NCBI GenBank assembly: GCA_025808415.1
Contig: CP075525.1
Coordinates: 2,093,501-2,157,500, forward strand
DNA from: Cyclobacteriaceae bacterium
GTDB taxonomy: Bacteria; Bacteroidota; Bacteroidia; Cytophagales; Cyclobacteriaceae
Reading direction: 5' to 3'
DNA length: 64,000 bases
In this document: one piece after another, positions 35,939 to 45,312 of the stretch
How the letters are laid out: the number at the start of each line of letters is the position of its first letter
Numbering within the stretch: position 1 is the stretch's first letter
Translations under genes and position numbers: made by a program
The notes under the pieces: generated by a model
What the model saw: only the letters and a program-made list of their open reading frames with translations
What the model was told of the DNA's origin: nothing
Database searches by the model: none

Positions 35939-38900
35939 ATGAGTGAAGAACTGCTAAAAGCTGTTATTCAACTTTTTGCCATTGTAGCCCGCGAACGGAT
36001 TACGGATGACGAGCGCAACAACATCAAGGAATTCCTGGGGTTGCACCTGAACCGCGATGCCATAAAATACTACCTCAATTTGTTCGATGAGTTTTGTAAG
36101 AACCACAAGATCGATTCGGAGCAGGACCTGAGTTCATTGGATGAAGACACCGTTCAGTTTGTAGATGACTGGGCGAAGATCATGCAGATCAGCAAGCAGG
36201 TAAACCAGGCGCTTACCATGCAACAAAAGTTAGTGCTGATCATTAAAATTATTGAGTTGATTTATGCTGACGGTGAAATCTCTGAGCGCCAGGAAAATCT
36301 TGTATACTACATTGGCCAGGCGCTTAAAGTACCCCGGCAGGATATTAATGAACTGCGCAATTTTGTGGCCGGCCAGGATATAGATGAGCTGGCATCAAAG
36401 AATGTACTGGTGATTGATGAGGGGTATGACGATGTACCTTACCCCGGGCCGCGTATTGTAGAAAAAAACCTTACGGGGCTTATTGCAATCCTTAAATTAT
36501 CCGATTCGTACTTCATCAAATACCTGGGTATTTCGGTTGTATACCTGAACAGCATTTTATTAAAAAGCCGCAAGATTGATGTTTTTCCTACCGGCAGCAC
36601 CATTCGTGGGGATAAGATTGACCCCATTTACTATAGCGACATCATCGGCAAATTCCTGGTAGGGGCGAACCAGCAAAAGTTAACCTTTACCTGCGATCAT
36701 ATATTTTATCATTTTAAATCCGGTAAAGCCGGTCTTCAAAATATCAATATTGCCGAAAATGGCGGTAAGCTTATTGGTATTATGGGGGCCAGTGGCTCGG
36801 GCAAGTCAACCTTGCTTAACGTTTTAAACGGAACCGAAAAACCTTCCAGTGGTCGGGTGCGCATCAATGGCATTGATATTCATGAAAATCCGGAGAAAGT
36901 ACAGGGCGTGATCGGGTACATTCCGCAGGATGATTTGCTGATGGAAGACCTTACCGTGTTTGAAAACCTGTACTATGCCGCGCGCCTTTGTTTCGGCCAA
37001 ACCGCTAAAGAAGAATGTGCGGAGAAAGTTGAAAAGCTTTTGGTGCAATTGGGTTTAAGCGAAATAAGAAACCTGAAGGTTGGTTCAGCTTTGCAAAAAA
37101 CAATCAGTGGCGGCCAGCGCAAGCGGTTAAATATCGGGCTTGAATTGCTTCGCGAACCTACCATTTTATTTGTGGATGAGCCCACATCCGGCCTGTCATC
37201 GCGCGACAGCGAAAACATTATGGACCTGCTAAAGGAACTTGCCTTACGCGGTAAAATGGTGTTTGTGGTTATTCACCAGCCATCGTCCGACATCTTTAAG
37301 ATGTTTGACACGTTGCTGATCCTGGATGTTGGAGGCTTTCAGATATATTATGGTAACCCGGTTGAAGCGGTTATTTACTTTCGTGATATCATCAATGCGG
37401 CCAATAAGACACAGGGTGCATGTCCGGAGTGTGGTAATATTAACCCCGAACAGGTTTTTAATATTATTGAAACCAAAGTTGTAAATGAGTACGGAAGGCT
37501 TACCAACACACGAAAAATTTCTGCCGGGCAATGGTATCAGTATTTTAAACAGAAGCTGAAAATACCGAAGGTTGAGCATGTAAACGATCCGTTGCCGATT
37601 ACACAGAAAATAGCCAATCGGCTGCATCAATTTAAAATATTTGCTATCCGCGATACATTATCCAAGTTATCCAACACTCAATACCTGTATATTAATTTGC
37701 TTGAGGCTCCGGTGCTGGCATTCTTTATCAGCTTTATGGTAAAGTATTATAACGTGGTAACGCGTGAAAACGGGGCTTATACTTTTTATGAGAACCAGAA
37801 TATTCCGGTTTTCTTTTTTATGAGTGTAGTGGTAGCCTTGTTTTTTGGATTGACGTTAAGTGCAGAAGAAATTTTTAAAGACCGTAAAATACTTAAGCGC
37901 GAGCAGTTTCTGCACCTTAGCCGTACGGGTTATCTTTTTTCAAAGATAGCAGTGCTGTTTACCATTTCTGCATTTCAAACTTTCTTGTTCATCCTTGTCG
38001 GGCATTTTGTGCTGGAGATACCCTTAACGGAGGTTCGGTATTGGCTGATCTTATTTAGTGTTGCTTGTTTTGCAAACGTGTTGGGGTTGAATATATCAGC
38101 TTCCTTTAATAGTGCTGTTACGATCTATATTTTAATACCCATATTGATAATACCTCAACTGCTGTTGAGCGGAGTAGTAATTGAGTTTGATAAGTTTAAC
38201 CCCAGGGTTACCAAGCCTATTGGTGTGCCGCTTATGGGTAATATTATGGCCTCGCGTTGGGCATTTGAGGCATACATGGTTACCCAGTACAAGGATAACC
38301 CGTTTGAAAAACAATTTTATGAATTGGATAAAATAGTTGCGCAATCGGAGTATAAACGAATCTATTTAATACCCGAGCTGGAATCAAAATTATCGTATTG
38401 TATGGTTAACAGGGCGCAATGGCGAAATGTTAATCACCAGGGTATTAAAAATTCACTATTAATTCTGCAAAATGAAATTACCAACGAGCTGACCCAGATT
38501 GGCGGAAGTAGTTTTGACGATTTGAATAAACTGGCGGTGGGCCGGTTTGACTCAACAGTATACGTGAGCACGCAGCAATTTTTGTCAACCATTAAAAATG
38601 TTTACCTGTTGAGACAAAACAAAGCCATGAAAGAATTAGAGTTATTGAAGGAATCCATGACCGATACTCCTCAAAAACGTGCTGCCTACGACAAGATGAG
38701 GAACACGTATCAAAACAAATCAGTAGCCGATGCTGTAAGGAATATCAATACCATGCATCGGATTGTTGAATATGACGGAAAGCTTATCCAGAAGCTTTAC
38801 CCCATATACATGGATGAGCACAAGCCGCGCTATTGGTTTGATTTTTCGGCCAACCTGTACCAACCTACCAAGCATTTTGCAGGGTACACTATAGATACAC

Positions 38901-39028
38901 TGTACTTTAACATCGCGGTGATCTGGAGCATGACCTTAGCGTTCTATGTTCTGTTGTATTTCGATGGTTTGAGAAAGGTTATACAAATGATTGAGAACAG
39001 GCGATACCGCAGGGTGGACAAGAGTTGA
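35939..39028 (+). CDS. TerB-like/ABC transporter fusion (ABCG-type ATPase with permease)
   Basis: The 1029-residue protein joins several parts. Residues 1-150 form a helical TerB-like domain (typical IYADGEISERQENLVYYIG). Residues about 180-245 form a small beta-rich domain, possibly FHA-like. An ABC ATPase (about 250-490) has Walker A GASGSGKST, signature ISGGQRKRLNIGLELL and Walker B ILFVDEPTSG. An ABC-2 permease of about six helices (about 580-800 and 985-1010) ends the protein, with a large soluble loop between the last helices. The Cys-containing stretch ACPECGNINPEQ near residue 495 may bind metal. The half-transporter layout resembles ABCG exporters and implies that it works as a dimer. 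The substrate is unknown. Confidence 0.9.
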   Translation: MSEELLKAVIQLFAIVARERITDDERNNIKEFLGLHLNRDAIKYYLNLFDEFCKNHKIDSEQDLSSLDEDTVQFVDDWAKIMQISKQVNQALTMQQKLVLIIKIIELIYADGEISERQENLVYYIGQALKVPRQDINELRNFVAGQDIDELASKNVLVIDEGYDDVPYPGPRIVEKNLTGLIAILKLSDSYFIKYLGISVVYLNSILLKSRKIDVFPTGSTIRGDKIDPIYYSDIIGKFLVGANQQKLTFTCDHIFYHFKSGKAGLQNINIAENGGKLIGIMGASGSGKSTLLNVLNGTEKPSSGRVRINGIDIHENPEKVQGVIGYIPQDDLLMEDLTVFENLYYAARLCFGQTAKEECAEKVEKLLVQLGLSEIRNLKVGSALQKTISGGQRKRLNIGLELLREPTILFVDEPTSGLSSRDSENIMDLLKELALRGKMVFVVIHQPSSDIFKMFDTLLILDVGGFQIYYGNPVEAVIYFRDIINAANKTQGACPECGNINPEQVFNIIETKVVNEYGRLTNTRKISAGQWYQYFKQKLKIPKVEHVNDPLPITQKIANRLHQFKIFAIRDTLSKLSNTQYLYINLLEAPVLAFFISFMVKYYNVVTRENGAYTFYENQNIPVFFFMSVVVALFFGLTLSAEEIFKDRKILKREQFLHLSRTGYLFSKIAVLFTISAFQTFLFILVGHFVLEIPLTEVRYWLILFSVACFANVLGLNISASFNSAVTIYILIPILIIPQLLLSGVVIEFDKFNPRVTKPIGVPLMGNIMASRWAFEAYMVTQYKDNPFEKQFYELDKIVAQSEYKRIYLIPELESKLSYCMVNRAQWRNVNHQGIKNSLLILQNEITNELTQIGGSSFDDLNKLAVGRFDSTVYVSTQQFLSTIKNVYLLRQNKAMKELELLKESMTDTPQKRAAYDKMRNTYQNKSVADAVRNINTMHRIVEYDGKLIQKLYPIYMDEHKPRYWFDFSANLYQPTKHFAGYTIDTLYFNIAVIWSMTLAFYVLLYFDGLRKVIQMIENRRYRRVDKS

Positions 39029-39156
39029 CCAGGAGGCTGAAGGGGTGCCGAAAGCGGGCGCACTTTATGCAATCTTGAGTGACATAAATCATTTGAATGG
39101 TTAAGGCCGGTTTGGTCATATTTTTTATTTTTGCGCGCACTAAAACACTTACAAAA

Positions 39157-39594
39157 ATGAAAAATGATATGTTTAGGTATTTAACCCTTTTAGTTTTCGT
39201 GGTTATTGCGGCCTGCACCACAAAAAAGGAAGCTGAGGCTACTGTGGCTGATGAAGAGTGGCCGTTGATGGATGAATTTCACATGGTGATGGCGGAAAGT
39301 TTCCACCCCTTTAAAGATTCGGCCAACATTGCACCGGCCATTGCCCATGCGGCTGAAATGGCAGCGCTCGCAGAAAAATGGAGCAATGCAGAACTTCCGT
39401 CAAAAGTTAATAACGATGAGGTTAAAACTAATTTGCAAACCTTGAAAACCGAAACAGCTGCTTTTGCTGAGTTGGTTCAAGGTGGCGATGAAGCCGCCAT
39501 TGGCGCAGCCCTTAAGGACCTGCACGATTTATTCCATAAGTTGCAGGATGCCTGGTACCATGGCGAACATGGAGGGCATGGACATAAGCATTAA
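39157..39594 (+). CDS. small His-rich-tailed lipoprotein, hypothetical
   Basis: The 145-residue product has a lipoprotein signal ending IAAC near residue 20. The mature part is helical and acidic (AEMAALAEKWSNAELPSKV, LKDLHDLFHKLQDAWY) and ends in a His/Gly-rich tail (HGEHGGHGHKH) that could bind a metal such as copper, zinc or nickel. ATG 39157 is used; a reading from 39097 would place 20 hydrophilic residues before the signal. I infer a periplasmic metal-binding role only from the tail. A TATTTTTG box sits at 39126-39133. Confidence 0.75.
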   Translation: MKNDMFRYLTLLVFVVIAACTTKKEAEATVADEEWPLMDEFHMVMAESFHPFKDSANIAPAIAHAAEMAALAEKWSNAELPSKVNNDEVKTNLQTLKTETAAFAELVQGGDEAAIGAALKDLHDLFHKLQDAWYHGEHGGHGHKH

Positions 39595-39615
39595 TTCCTT
39601 TAAACTTAACATAAG

Positions 39616-39647
39616 GCACCACGCGGGTATTCCCCGTGGTGCTTTAT
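39616..39647 (+). terminator. strong terminator after the His-tailed lipoprotein gene
   Basis: An eight-base stem GCACCACG / CGTGGTGC encloses GGG / CCC and is followed by T-rich sequence. Confidence 0.85.
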
Positions 39648-39666
39648 TATTTGTTACGTTGCAACA

Positions 39667-40569
39667 ATGTTAAAAATTGCCTGGGGCCCGTCTTACGTTT
39701 TGCCACTTCCACCCAATCATCGGTTTCCGATGAGTAAATATGAAGTATTGCCTCAGCAGTTGTTATACGAAGGCACTGTTAAACCTGGAAATTTTTTTAC
39801 CCCCGAACCCGTTGATGAACGCTGGATTGTACGCACACACGATGATGCTTACTGGAAGAAATTAGCTTCGCAAAGATTATCGCCACAGGAAATACGCAGG
39901 ACTGGATTTCCGTTATCACCGGAGTTGGTGAAACGGGAGGTAACCATAATGCAAGGGACACTGCAATGCACACACTATGCGCTTCAATATGGTGTTGCCA
40001 TGAACATTGCAGGTGGTACACATCATGCTTTTACAAACAAGGGTGAGGGATTTTGTTTGTTGAATGATATAGCCATTGCGTCAAACTATTTGCTCGACAA
40101 TGAATTGGCAAAACAAATTCTGGTAGTAGACCTTGATGTTCACCAGGGAAACGGCACGGCACAAATATTCCGGAACGAACCCCGTGTTTTCACCTTTAGC
40201 ATGCATGGCGCTAACAACTATCCACTGCTTAAAGAAAATTCAGACCTGGATATTGGTTTGCCCGATCGTACGAATGATGCTTTCTATTTGAAAACACTTG
40301 ACACTAACCTTAAAAACTTGCTGGATACGGTTCAACCCGATTTCCTTTTCTTTCAATCGGGTGTGGATATTTTGGATACCGATAAGTTGGGAAAACTTTC
40401 TGTTACACGCGAAGGATGCAAACAACGCGACCGGATTGTATTGGAAGCTGCCAAACAAAATAACATTCCTCTGGTGGCGAGTATGGGCGGGGGATATTCC
40501 GAGAACTTTCGTGATATTATTGAGGCGCATGCCAACACCTACCGGTTAGCCCAGGAAATTTTCTTTTGA
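39667..40569 (+). CDS. histone-deacetylase-family amidohydrolase
   Basis: The 300-residue protein belongs to the class of zinc amidohydrolases that includes histone deacetylases and acetylpolyamine amidohydrolases. Active-site features are present: the His pair in GGTHHAF near residue 117, the metal-binding Asp and His in VDLDVHQGNGTA near residue 155, the second Asp in QSGVDILDTDKLG near residue 225, and a GGGYS with the transition-state Tyr near residue 276. Bacterial members act on acetylated polyamines or small amides. The next gene begins three bases after its stop, which suggests co-transcription. Confidence 0.9.
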   Translation: MLKIAWGPSYVLPLPPNHRFPMSKYEVLPQQLLYEGTVKPGNFFTPEPVDERWIVRTHDDAYWKKLASQRLSPQEIRRTGFPLSPELVKREVTIMQGTLQCTHYALQYGVAMNIAGGTHHAFTNKGEGFCLLNDIAIASNYLLDNELAKQILVVDLDVHQGNGTAQIFRNEPRVFTFSMHGANNYPLLKENSDLDIGLPDRTNDAFYLKTLDTNLKNLLDTVQPDFLFFQSGVDILDTDKLGKLSVTREGCKQRDRIVLEAAKQNNIPLVASMGGGYSENFRDIIEAHANTYRLAQEIFF

Positions 40570-40572
40570 GCA

Positions 40573-41310
40573 ATGCCTTTTACTTTTTCACATCCAGCCA
40601 TTATTCTTCCGTTTGCCAAAATCAGGTCGGCTTATATTTCTATGTCGTGCCTGGTGGTGGGCAGCATGACTCCCGATTTTCAATATTTTCTTCAAATGAA
40701 ATTGAAAGGTAAGATCAGCCACACCTGGCATGGCGCTTTCATGGTTGATCTTCCCATCGCTTTAATGCTGATATTTATTTTTCACCAAATCGTAAAAAGA
40801 CCATTGATTGAAAATTTGCCAACCTATTTTCAATCACGCTTAATGGATTTGTACGCGTTGGATTTTACTCAGGCCTTCCGCAAAAACTATGTTGGCTATT
40901 TATTGTGTTTGCAGATAGGGATTTTATCGCATGTCTTTTGGGATAGCTTCACACATTCCAATGCCTACTTTGTCGATCATATGGAGTTTCTGACATGGAG
41001 GGTTGAGTATGAAGGCATACCCGACAAACCTCTTTACCGGTATGTTCAACACATCAGCACAGTGATTGGTGCTATCATTATCGGGGTATTTTTTCATTTC
41101 CTTCCAGCTCGTATCAATACTTTTTCAATCAATTGGCGTTACTGGTTTTTTGTGTTGTTGTTCTTTGCCGTTTCCTTTTTGATCCGCTGGGTATTCGGCT
41201 TCCGTTTTTTTGGTGACTTTGTTGTTGCATTCTTGAGTTGCATTTTTCTTGGATTCATTTTAGCAGGAATAGCCTTTCATCCGTCTGTAAAACGTTTGCT
41301 CAGTCAGTAG
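40573..41310 (+). CDS. DUF4184 family membrane protein
   Basis: The 245-residue protein begins MPFTFSHPAIILPF and carries the DUF4184 pattern (PAxxLP, VGSMTPDFQYF, SHVFWDSFTHSN). It has about five membrane helices. Its conserved His and Asp residues (SHPA, TPDF, SHVFWDSFTH) may bind metal as in the distant YdjM-like proteins. Function is unknown. The gene is three bases behind the HDAC-family gene and likely shares its transcript. Confidence 0.8.
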   Translation: MPFTFSHPAIILPFAKIRSAYISMSCLVVGSMTPDFQYFLQMKLKGKISHTWHGAFMVDLPIALMLIFIFHQIVKRPLIENLPTYFQSRLMDLYALDFTQAFRKNYVGYLLCLQIGILSHVFWDSFTHSNAYFVDHMEFLTWRVEYEGIPDKPLYRYVQHISTVIGAIIIGVFFHFLPARINTFSINWRYWFFVLLFFAVSFLIRWVFGFRFFGDFVVAFLSCIFLGFILAGIAFHPSVKRLLSQ

Positions 41311-41346
41311 TTTTTTAACCTGTTTTGCTGTAAATACGCCTTTTAT

Positions 41347-42873
41347 ATGGAGTATATCAGCAGCCGTAAGACCCTATGGTCGGTTATCACCGCCTCTTCG
41401 GTAGGTACCTTAATCGAGTGGTACGATTTCTACATCTTTGGAAGTTTAGCGGTAATCCTATCTGAGCAATTCTTTCCACAAACAAATCCAACTGCAGCTT
41501 TCCTTTCTACCCTGGCAACTTTTGCGGCCGGCTTTATTGTGCGCCCTTTCGGTGCGTTAGTGTTTGGCCGGTTGGGAGATATCGTGGGAAGAAAATATAC
41601 TTTTCTCGTCACGCTTACGCTGATGGGAGCCTCCACGTTTGCCATAGGGCTCGTGCCCGGGTATGCGAGCATCGGTGTAGCCGCACCTATATTGGTATTG
41701 ATTCTTCGCCTGGTGCAAGGCCTGGCTTTAGGGGGTGAGTATGGCGGGGCTGCAACCTATGTTGCAGAGCATTCACCCGCTGCGAAACGGGGTTTCTACA
41801 CCAGCTTCATCCAAACAACTGCTACACTGGGACTATTTGTTTCAATAGGTGTAATCTTAGCTGTGCGCGAGTGGGTGGGCATCGAAGACTTTACAAGCTG
41901 GGGGTGGCGTATTCCGTTTATTCTGTCGGCTGTATTGGTAGCCATTTCTATTTACATCCGCCTGCGCATGCAGGAGTCGCCATTGTTTGCTAAAATAAAA
42001 TCTGAAGGAAAGCTCTCTAAAAATCCCATTAAGGAAAGTTTTACGAAAAAAGAGAACCTGATACTCGTGCTGCTTGCACTGTTTGGTGCCACTGCCGGCC
42101 AAGGTGTGGTTTGGTATACGGGGCAATTCTATGCTCTTACGTTTATTCAGAAAATCTGTAATGTTGAGTTTGTTCAATCCTATCACATCATTGCCATTGC
42201 CTTACTAATTGGAACTCCTTTGTTCATTTACTTTGGGTGGTGGTCGGATAAAGTCGGGAGGAAATATATTATGATGGCGGGCATGTTGCTAGCCGTTTTA
42301 TTTTACAGGCCGATATACGGTAAAATGCACGCGTTGGCTGATCTTTCTGCCAAAACTGAAGTTGTGGAAAAGCTTCAATCCTCAACATCCTTTAGTATAA
42401 ATGATCAGGATGACTCTGTAAAAGTTATTACACAAATCCGACACTACACCGATGGATATCAACTTTATGAAACTGTTAAGTATACTTCAGCAGGCGAAAC
42501 ACTGAGTGTAAGCAGGCAAATAATTTTAAATGAAGATGCGAAATGGTTAATGATTATTCTGGTTCTCATTCAGGTTGTTTTTGTAACGATGGTTTACGGG
42601 CCGATTGCTGCATTTTTGGTTGAGTTATTCCCAACACGAATACGGTATACTTCTATGTCGCTACCATATCACATAGGTAATGGCATTTTTGGTGGACTTA
42701 CACCTTTTATTGCGGCCAGTTTATATGAACTCAGTAAATCTGAAAGTAATCCTTCCGGTGATGTACTGGCAGGATTGTGGTACCCGATCGGAATTGCGGT
42801 GGTTACTTTTATAATTGGTATGATCTTTCTCCCGAAAAAAATAAAAGGCGAGGTATTGGAGGATGTAAATTAG
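41347..42873 (+). CDS. MFS transporter of the MHS (metabolite:H+ symporter) family
   Basis: The 508-residue protein has about 12 helices and clear MHS-type motifs. SSVGTLIEWYDFYIFGSLA opens the first helix, RPFGALVFGRLGDIVGRKY lies between helices 2 and 3, and RLVQGLALGGEYGGAATYV follows. The members of this group import organic acids, betaine or proline with protons. A soluble insert of about 60 residues (about 325-395, ALADLSAKTEVVEKLQSS) follows helix 9, an expansion also known from other Bacteroidota homologues. Substrate is unknown. Confidence 0.9.
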   Translation: MEYISSRKTLWSVITASSVGTLIEWYDFYIFGSLAVILSEQFFPQTNPTAAFLSTLATFAAGFIVRPFGALVFGRLGDIVGRKYTFLVTLTLMGASTFAIGLVPGYASIGVAAPILVLILRLVQGLALGGEYGGAATYVAEHSPAAKRGFYTSFIQTTATLGLFVSIGVILAVREWVGIEDFTSWGWRIPFILSAVLVAISIYIRLRMQESPLFAKIKSEGKLSKNPIKESFTKKENLILVLLALFGATAGQGVVWYTGQFYALTFIQKICNVEFVQSYHIIAIALLIGTPLFIYFGWWSDKVGRKYIMMAGMLLAVLFYRPIYGKMHALADLSAKTEVVEKLQSSTSFSINDQDDSVKVITQIRHYTDGYQLYETVKYTSAGETLSVSRQIILNEDAKWLMIILVLIQVVFVTMVYGPIAAFLVELFPTRIRYTSMSLPYHIGNGIFGGLTPFIAASLYELSKSESNPSGDVLAGLWYPIGIAVVTFIIGMIFLPKKIKGEVLEDVN

Positions 42874-42880
42874 TCAAAAT

Positions 42881-42935
42881 AATCAATGGTCATTAGTCAT
42901 TTGAAACTAATGACCAATGACTGGTGCCAAATGAC
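42881..42935 (+). repeat. short-period hairpin repeat (GGTCATTAGT / ACTAATGACC)
   Basis: A perfect ten-base inverted repeat at 42888-42897 and 42906-42915 is surrounded by further copies of the words CATT, AATGAC and CCAATGACTGG. The unit AATGACTGG appears twice at 42917-42933. It fills the gap between the MFS and ligD genes and reads like a simple-sequence repeat that can also form a hairpin. Confidence 0.75.
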
Positions 42936-42944
42936 TGGTAAAGT

Positions 42945-45266
42945 ATGGCTAAGAAATCACACTGGACGCAGGTAGGGAAACGCAAGTTGGAATTATCCAA
43001 CCTGGATAAGGTTTTGTTTCCTGAAGATGGCATTGTGAAGGCCGAAGTAATTGCCTACTACCTGAAGATTGCCCCTACAATTTTAAATCACATCAAAGGT
43101 CGCGCATTAACACTGATCCGTTTTCCGGATGGTATTCATGGCGAAATGTTTTACCAGAAGAACCGACCGGAGTGGGCGCCCAAGTGGCTGGAGTTTGAGC
43201 GATTGGGGAAGGAGGAGAAAGACTATATTATTGCCACAGAACCGGCCTCGTTGGTTTGGTTGGCCAATCTTGCATCGCTTGAGTTGCACCAGCTGCATAG
43301 CCGCAGGCCGAATTTCGATTTTCCGGATTACATGGTGTTTGATCTGGATCCACCGGAAGGATATTCATTTGAAAAAATTGTTTCCCTTGCGTTCGACCTA
43401 AGGGCTCATGTCGAATCGTTTGGGTATACCGCTTTTGTTAAGACTACCGGTGGTAAGGGTGTTCATATTTGTTGTCCGCTTGAGCCGAAGTTTGATTTTC
43501 ATACAGTATTCGAATCAGCACAACTCATCGCTCAACCCTTTGCAGAGGCCAACGCAAAGGAAACAACCCTGCACATCAAAAAGGATGCTCGCAAAGGGCG
43601 TGTATTAATTGATATCTATCGTATCCGATCCGGACAAAGTATTGTATCTCCGTACAGTTTGCGCGGCAGGGTAGGTGCACCGGTTTCCATGCCATTACGG
43701 TGGGACGAACTGGAGAATCTAAAAAGTCCGCTGGAACATAACATTCACAACGTGATTGATAAAGTTTTGAATGATGGCGATGCCTGGGAAGGCATGGATG
43801 CTTTTGCGGTAGAACTGCACAACCATCGAAAGCGCGTGGTAGCAAAAGAGTTACCAGTTTCCAGGAAGAGAAAGACACCCGCCCAGCTTGAATCCTACGA
43901 AAAGAAACGCGACTTTAAGAAAACACCGGAACCCGATGCGCGCGTTGTTGAGGGAGGTGGAAACAATTTTGTGATCCACCGTCATCATGCTTCACACCTT
44001 CACTATGATTTGCGGTTAGAGCAGGATGGTGTATTGAAATCATGGGCGGTGCCGAAAGGAATGCCGCCACATCCGGGGGTAAAACGGTTGGCGGTACAAA
44101 CCGAAGATCACCCGATGAAATACCTGACTTTTGATGGCAAAATCCCGAAAGGGCAGTATGGCGGTGGTGATATGTGGATTTACGCATTAGGCAAGTACAC
44201 CATTACGAAAGAAAAGAAAGATGGATTTTATTTCAGGCTGAGCAGTAAAGAACTGACGGGGGAGTATCGCATTTACCAAATCAAGCAAAAAGAATTTCTG
44301 TTAGAGCGTGTTGATATTCCACAAATTGATTTTCTGAAGGATGAGATAGCGCCCATGCTTTCCGATAGCGCCACTATATTACCAGGTAATTCTGAGGACT
44401 ACGTTTATGAAGTCAAGTGGGATGGTATTCGCGCCCTGATTGCGTTGGAAGATGGTCAACTTCGTATTCGAAGCCGAAACCAAAACGATATTACCAGGCA
44501 ATTTCCCGAACTGCTGCTTGCCGATAAGGCCTTTCGTGCTACAAATGGATTGTTTGATGCCGAGATTGTTTGCCTTGATAAAAAAGGGAAGCCTGAATTC
44601 AAAAAAGTGATCAACCGCCTTATGGCTTCGGGTGAGACTAACATCAGCAAGCTTTCGAAATCAACTCCTGTTTATTGCTATATTTTTGATTGTCTGTATT
44701 TGGATGGAAGGAGCCTGATCAATGAGCCCTTAATGCAACGCAAAGTATGGTTGAAAGATGTGATCAAAAAGGAAACGCCTTACCGCGTGAGCGAATGGGT
44801 TGAAGATGGGGATGCCCTGCTGGAAGCTGCCAAAGTACACAACCTGGAAGGTGTAATGGCCAAGCGCAAGGATGGACGTTATTTTCCCGGCAGGCGAAGT
44901 GATTCGTGGTTGAAGATCAAGATCAGGAATACAACCGAATGCGTGGTGATTGGGTACAATGAGGGAAAGGGAAATCGTAAGGAAGCGTTTGGTGGTCTGC
45001 ACCTGGCCCAATGGGAAGGTGATGAGTTGGTTTATCGCGGCAAAGTAGGAACCGGCTTTGACGATGCCACGATAAAAGAAATTTTCTCGCGCATTAAAAA
45101 ATTGAAACAAATCAAGAAGCCTGTGGGGGGCAAGGTGCTCGATGAAAAAGTATCCACTTGGGTGGAACCTAAACTGATGCTTGAGGTGACTTATTCATCG
45201 TTAACACCCGACAAAAACTTCAGGGAACCGGTGTTTGTGCGGTTGCGGGAGGATTTGATGGTATAA
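42945..45266 (+). CDS. ligD: DNA ligase D (polymerase, phosphoesterase and ligase domains)
   Basis: The 773-residue protein repairs double-strand breaks by non-homologous end joining together with Ku. Domain order is polymerase/primase (about 1-290, metal site in FDLDPPE and KKDARKGRVLIDIYRI), then 3'-phosphoesterase (about 332-480, FVIHRHHASHLHYDLRLE and MPLGQYG-like PKGQYGGGDMWI), then ATP-dependent ligase (about 485-773). The ligase nucleophile Lys sits in YEVKWDGIRAL near residue 491. Further ligase motifs are GLFDAEIVCLD, EGVMAKRKDG and SWLKIK. The order POL-PE-LIG is that of mycobacterial LigD, not of Pseudomonas. The gene is intact. Confidence 0.96.
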   Translation: MAKKSHWTQVGKRKLELSNLDKVLFPEDGIVKAEVIAYYLKIAPTILNHIKGRALTLIRFPDGIHGEMFYQKNRPEWAPKWLEFERLGKEEKDYIIATEPASLVWLANLASLELHQLHSRRPNFDFPDYMVFDLDPPEGYSFEKIVSLAFDLRAHVESFGYTAFVKTTGGKGVHICCPLEPKFDFHTVFESAQLIAQPFAEANAKETTLHIKKDARKGRVLIDIYRIRSGQSIVSPYSLRGRVGAPVSMPLRWDELENLKSPLEHNIHNVIDKVLNDGDAWEGMDAFAVELHNHRKRVVAKELPVSRKRKTPAQLESYEKKRDFKKTPEPDARVVEGGGNNFVIHRHHASHLHYDLRLEQDGVLKSWAVPKGMPPHPGVKRLAVQTEDHPMKYLTFDGKIPKGQYGGGDMWIYALGKYTITKEKKDGFYFRLSSKELTGEYRIYQIKQKEFLLERVDIPQIDFLKDEIAPMLSDSATILPGNSEDYVYEVKWDGIRALIALEDGQLRIRSRNQNDITRQFPELLLADKAFRATNGLFDAEIVCLDKKGKPEFKKVINRLMASGETNISKLSKSTPVYCYIFDCLYLDGRSLINEPLMQRKVWLKDVIKKETPYRVSEWVEDGDALLEAAKVHNLEGVMAKRKDGRYFPGRRSDSWLKIKIRNTTECVVIGYNEGKGNRKEAFGGLHLAQWEGDELVYRGKVGTGFDDATIKEIFSRIKKLKQIKKPVGGKVLDEKVSTWVEPKLMLEVTYSSLTPDKNFREPVFVRLREDLMV

Positions 45267-45287
45267 TAATACCTTTAATTATATTTG
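45254..45287 (+). promoter_or_regulatory. candidate promoter of the AraC-type regulator gene
   Basis: TATATTTG at 45280-45287 fits the -7 box of Bacteroidota. A TTTG at 45254-45257 is 22 bases upstream, slightly longer than the usual 19, and falls within the last codons of ligD. Confidence 0.35.
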
Positions 45288-45312
45288 TTCATGTCATTCA
45301 TAACATACCGTT

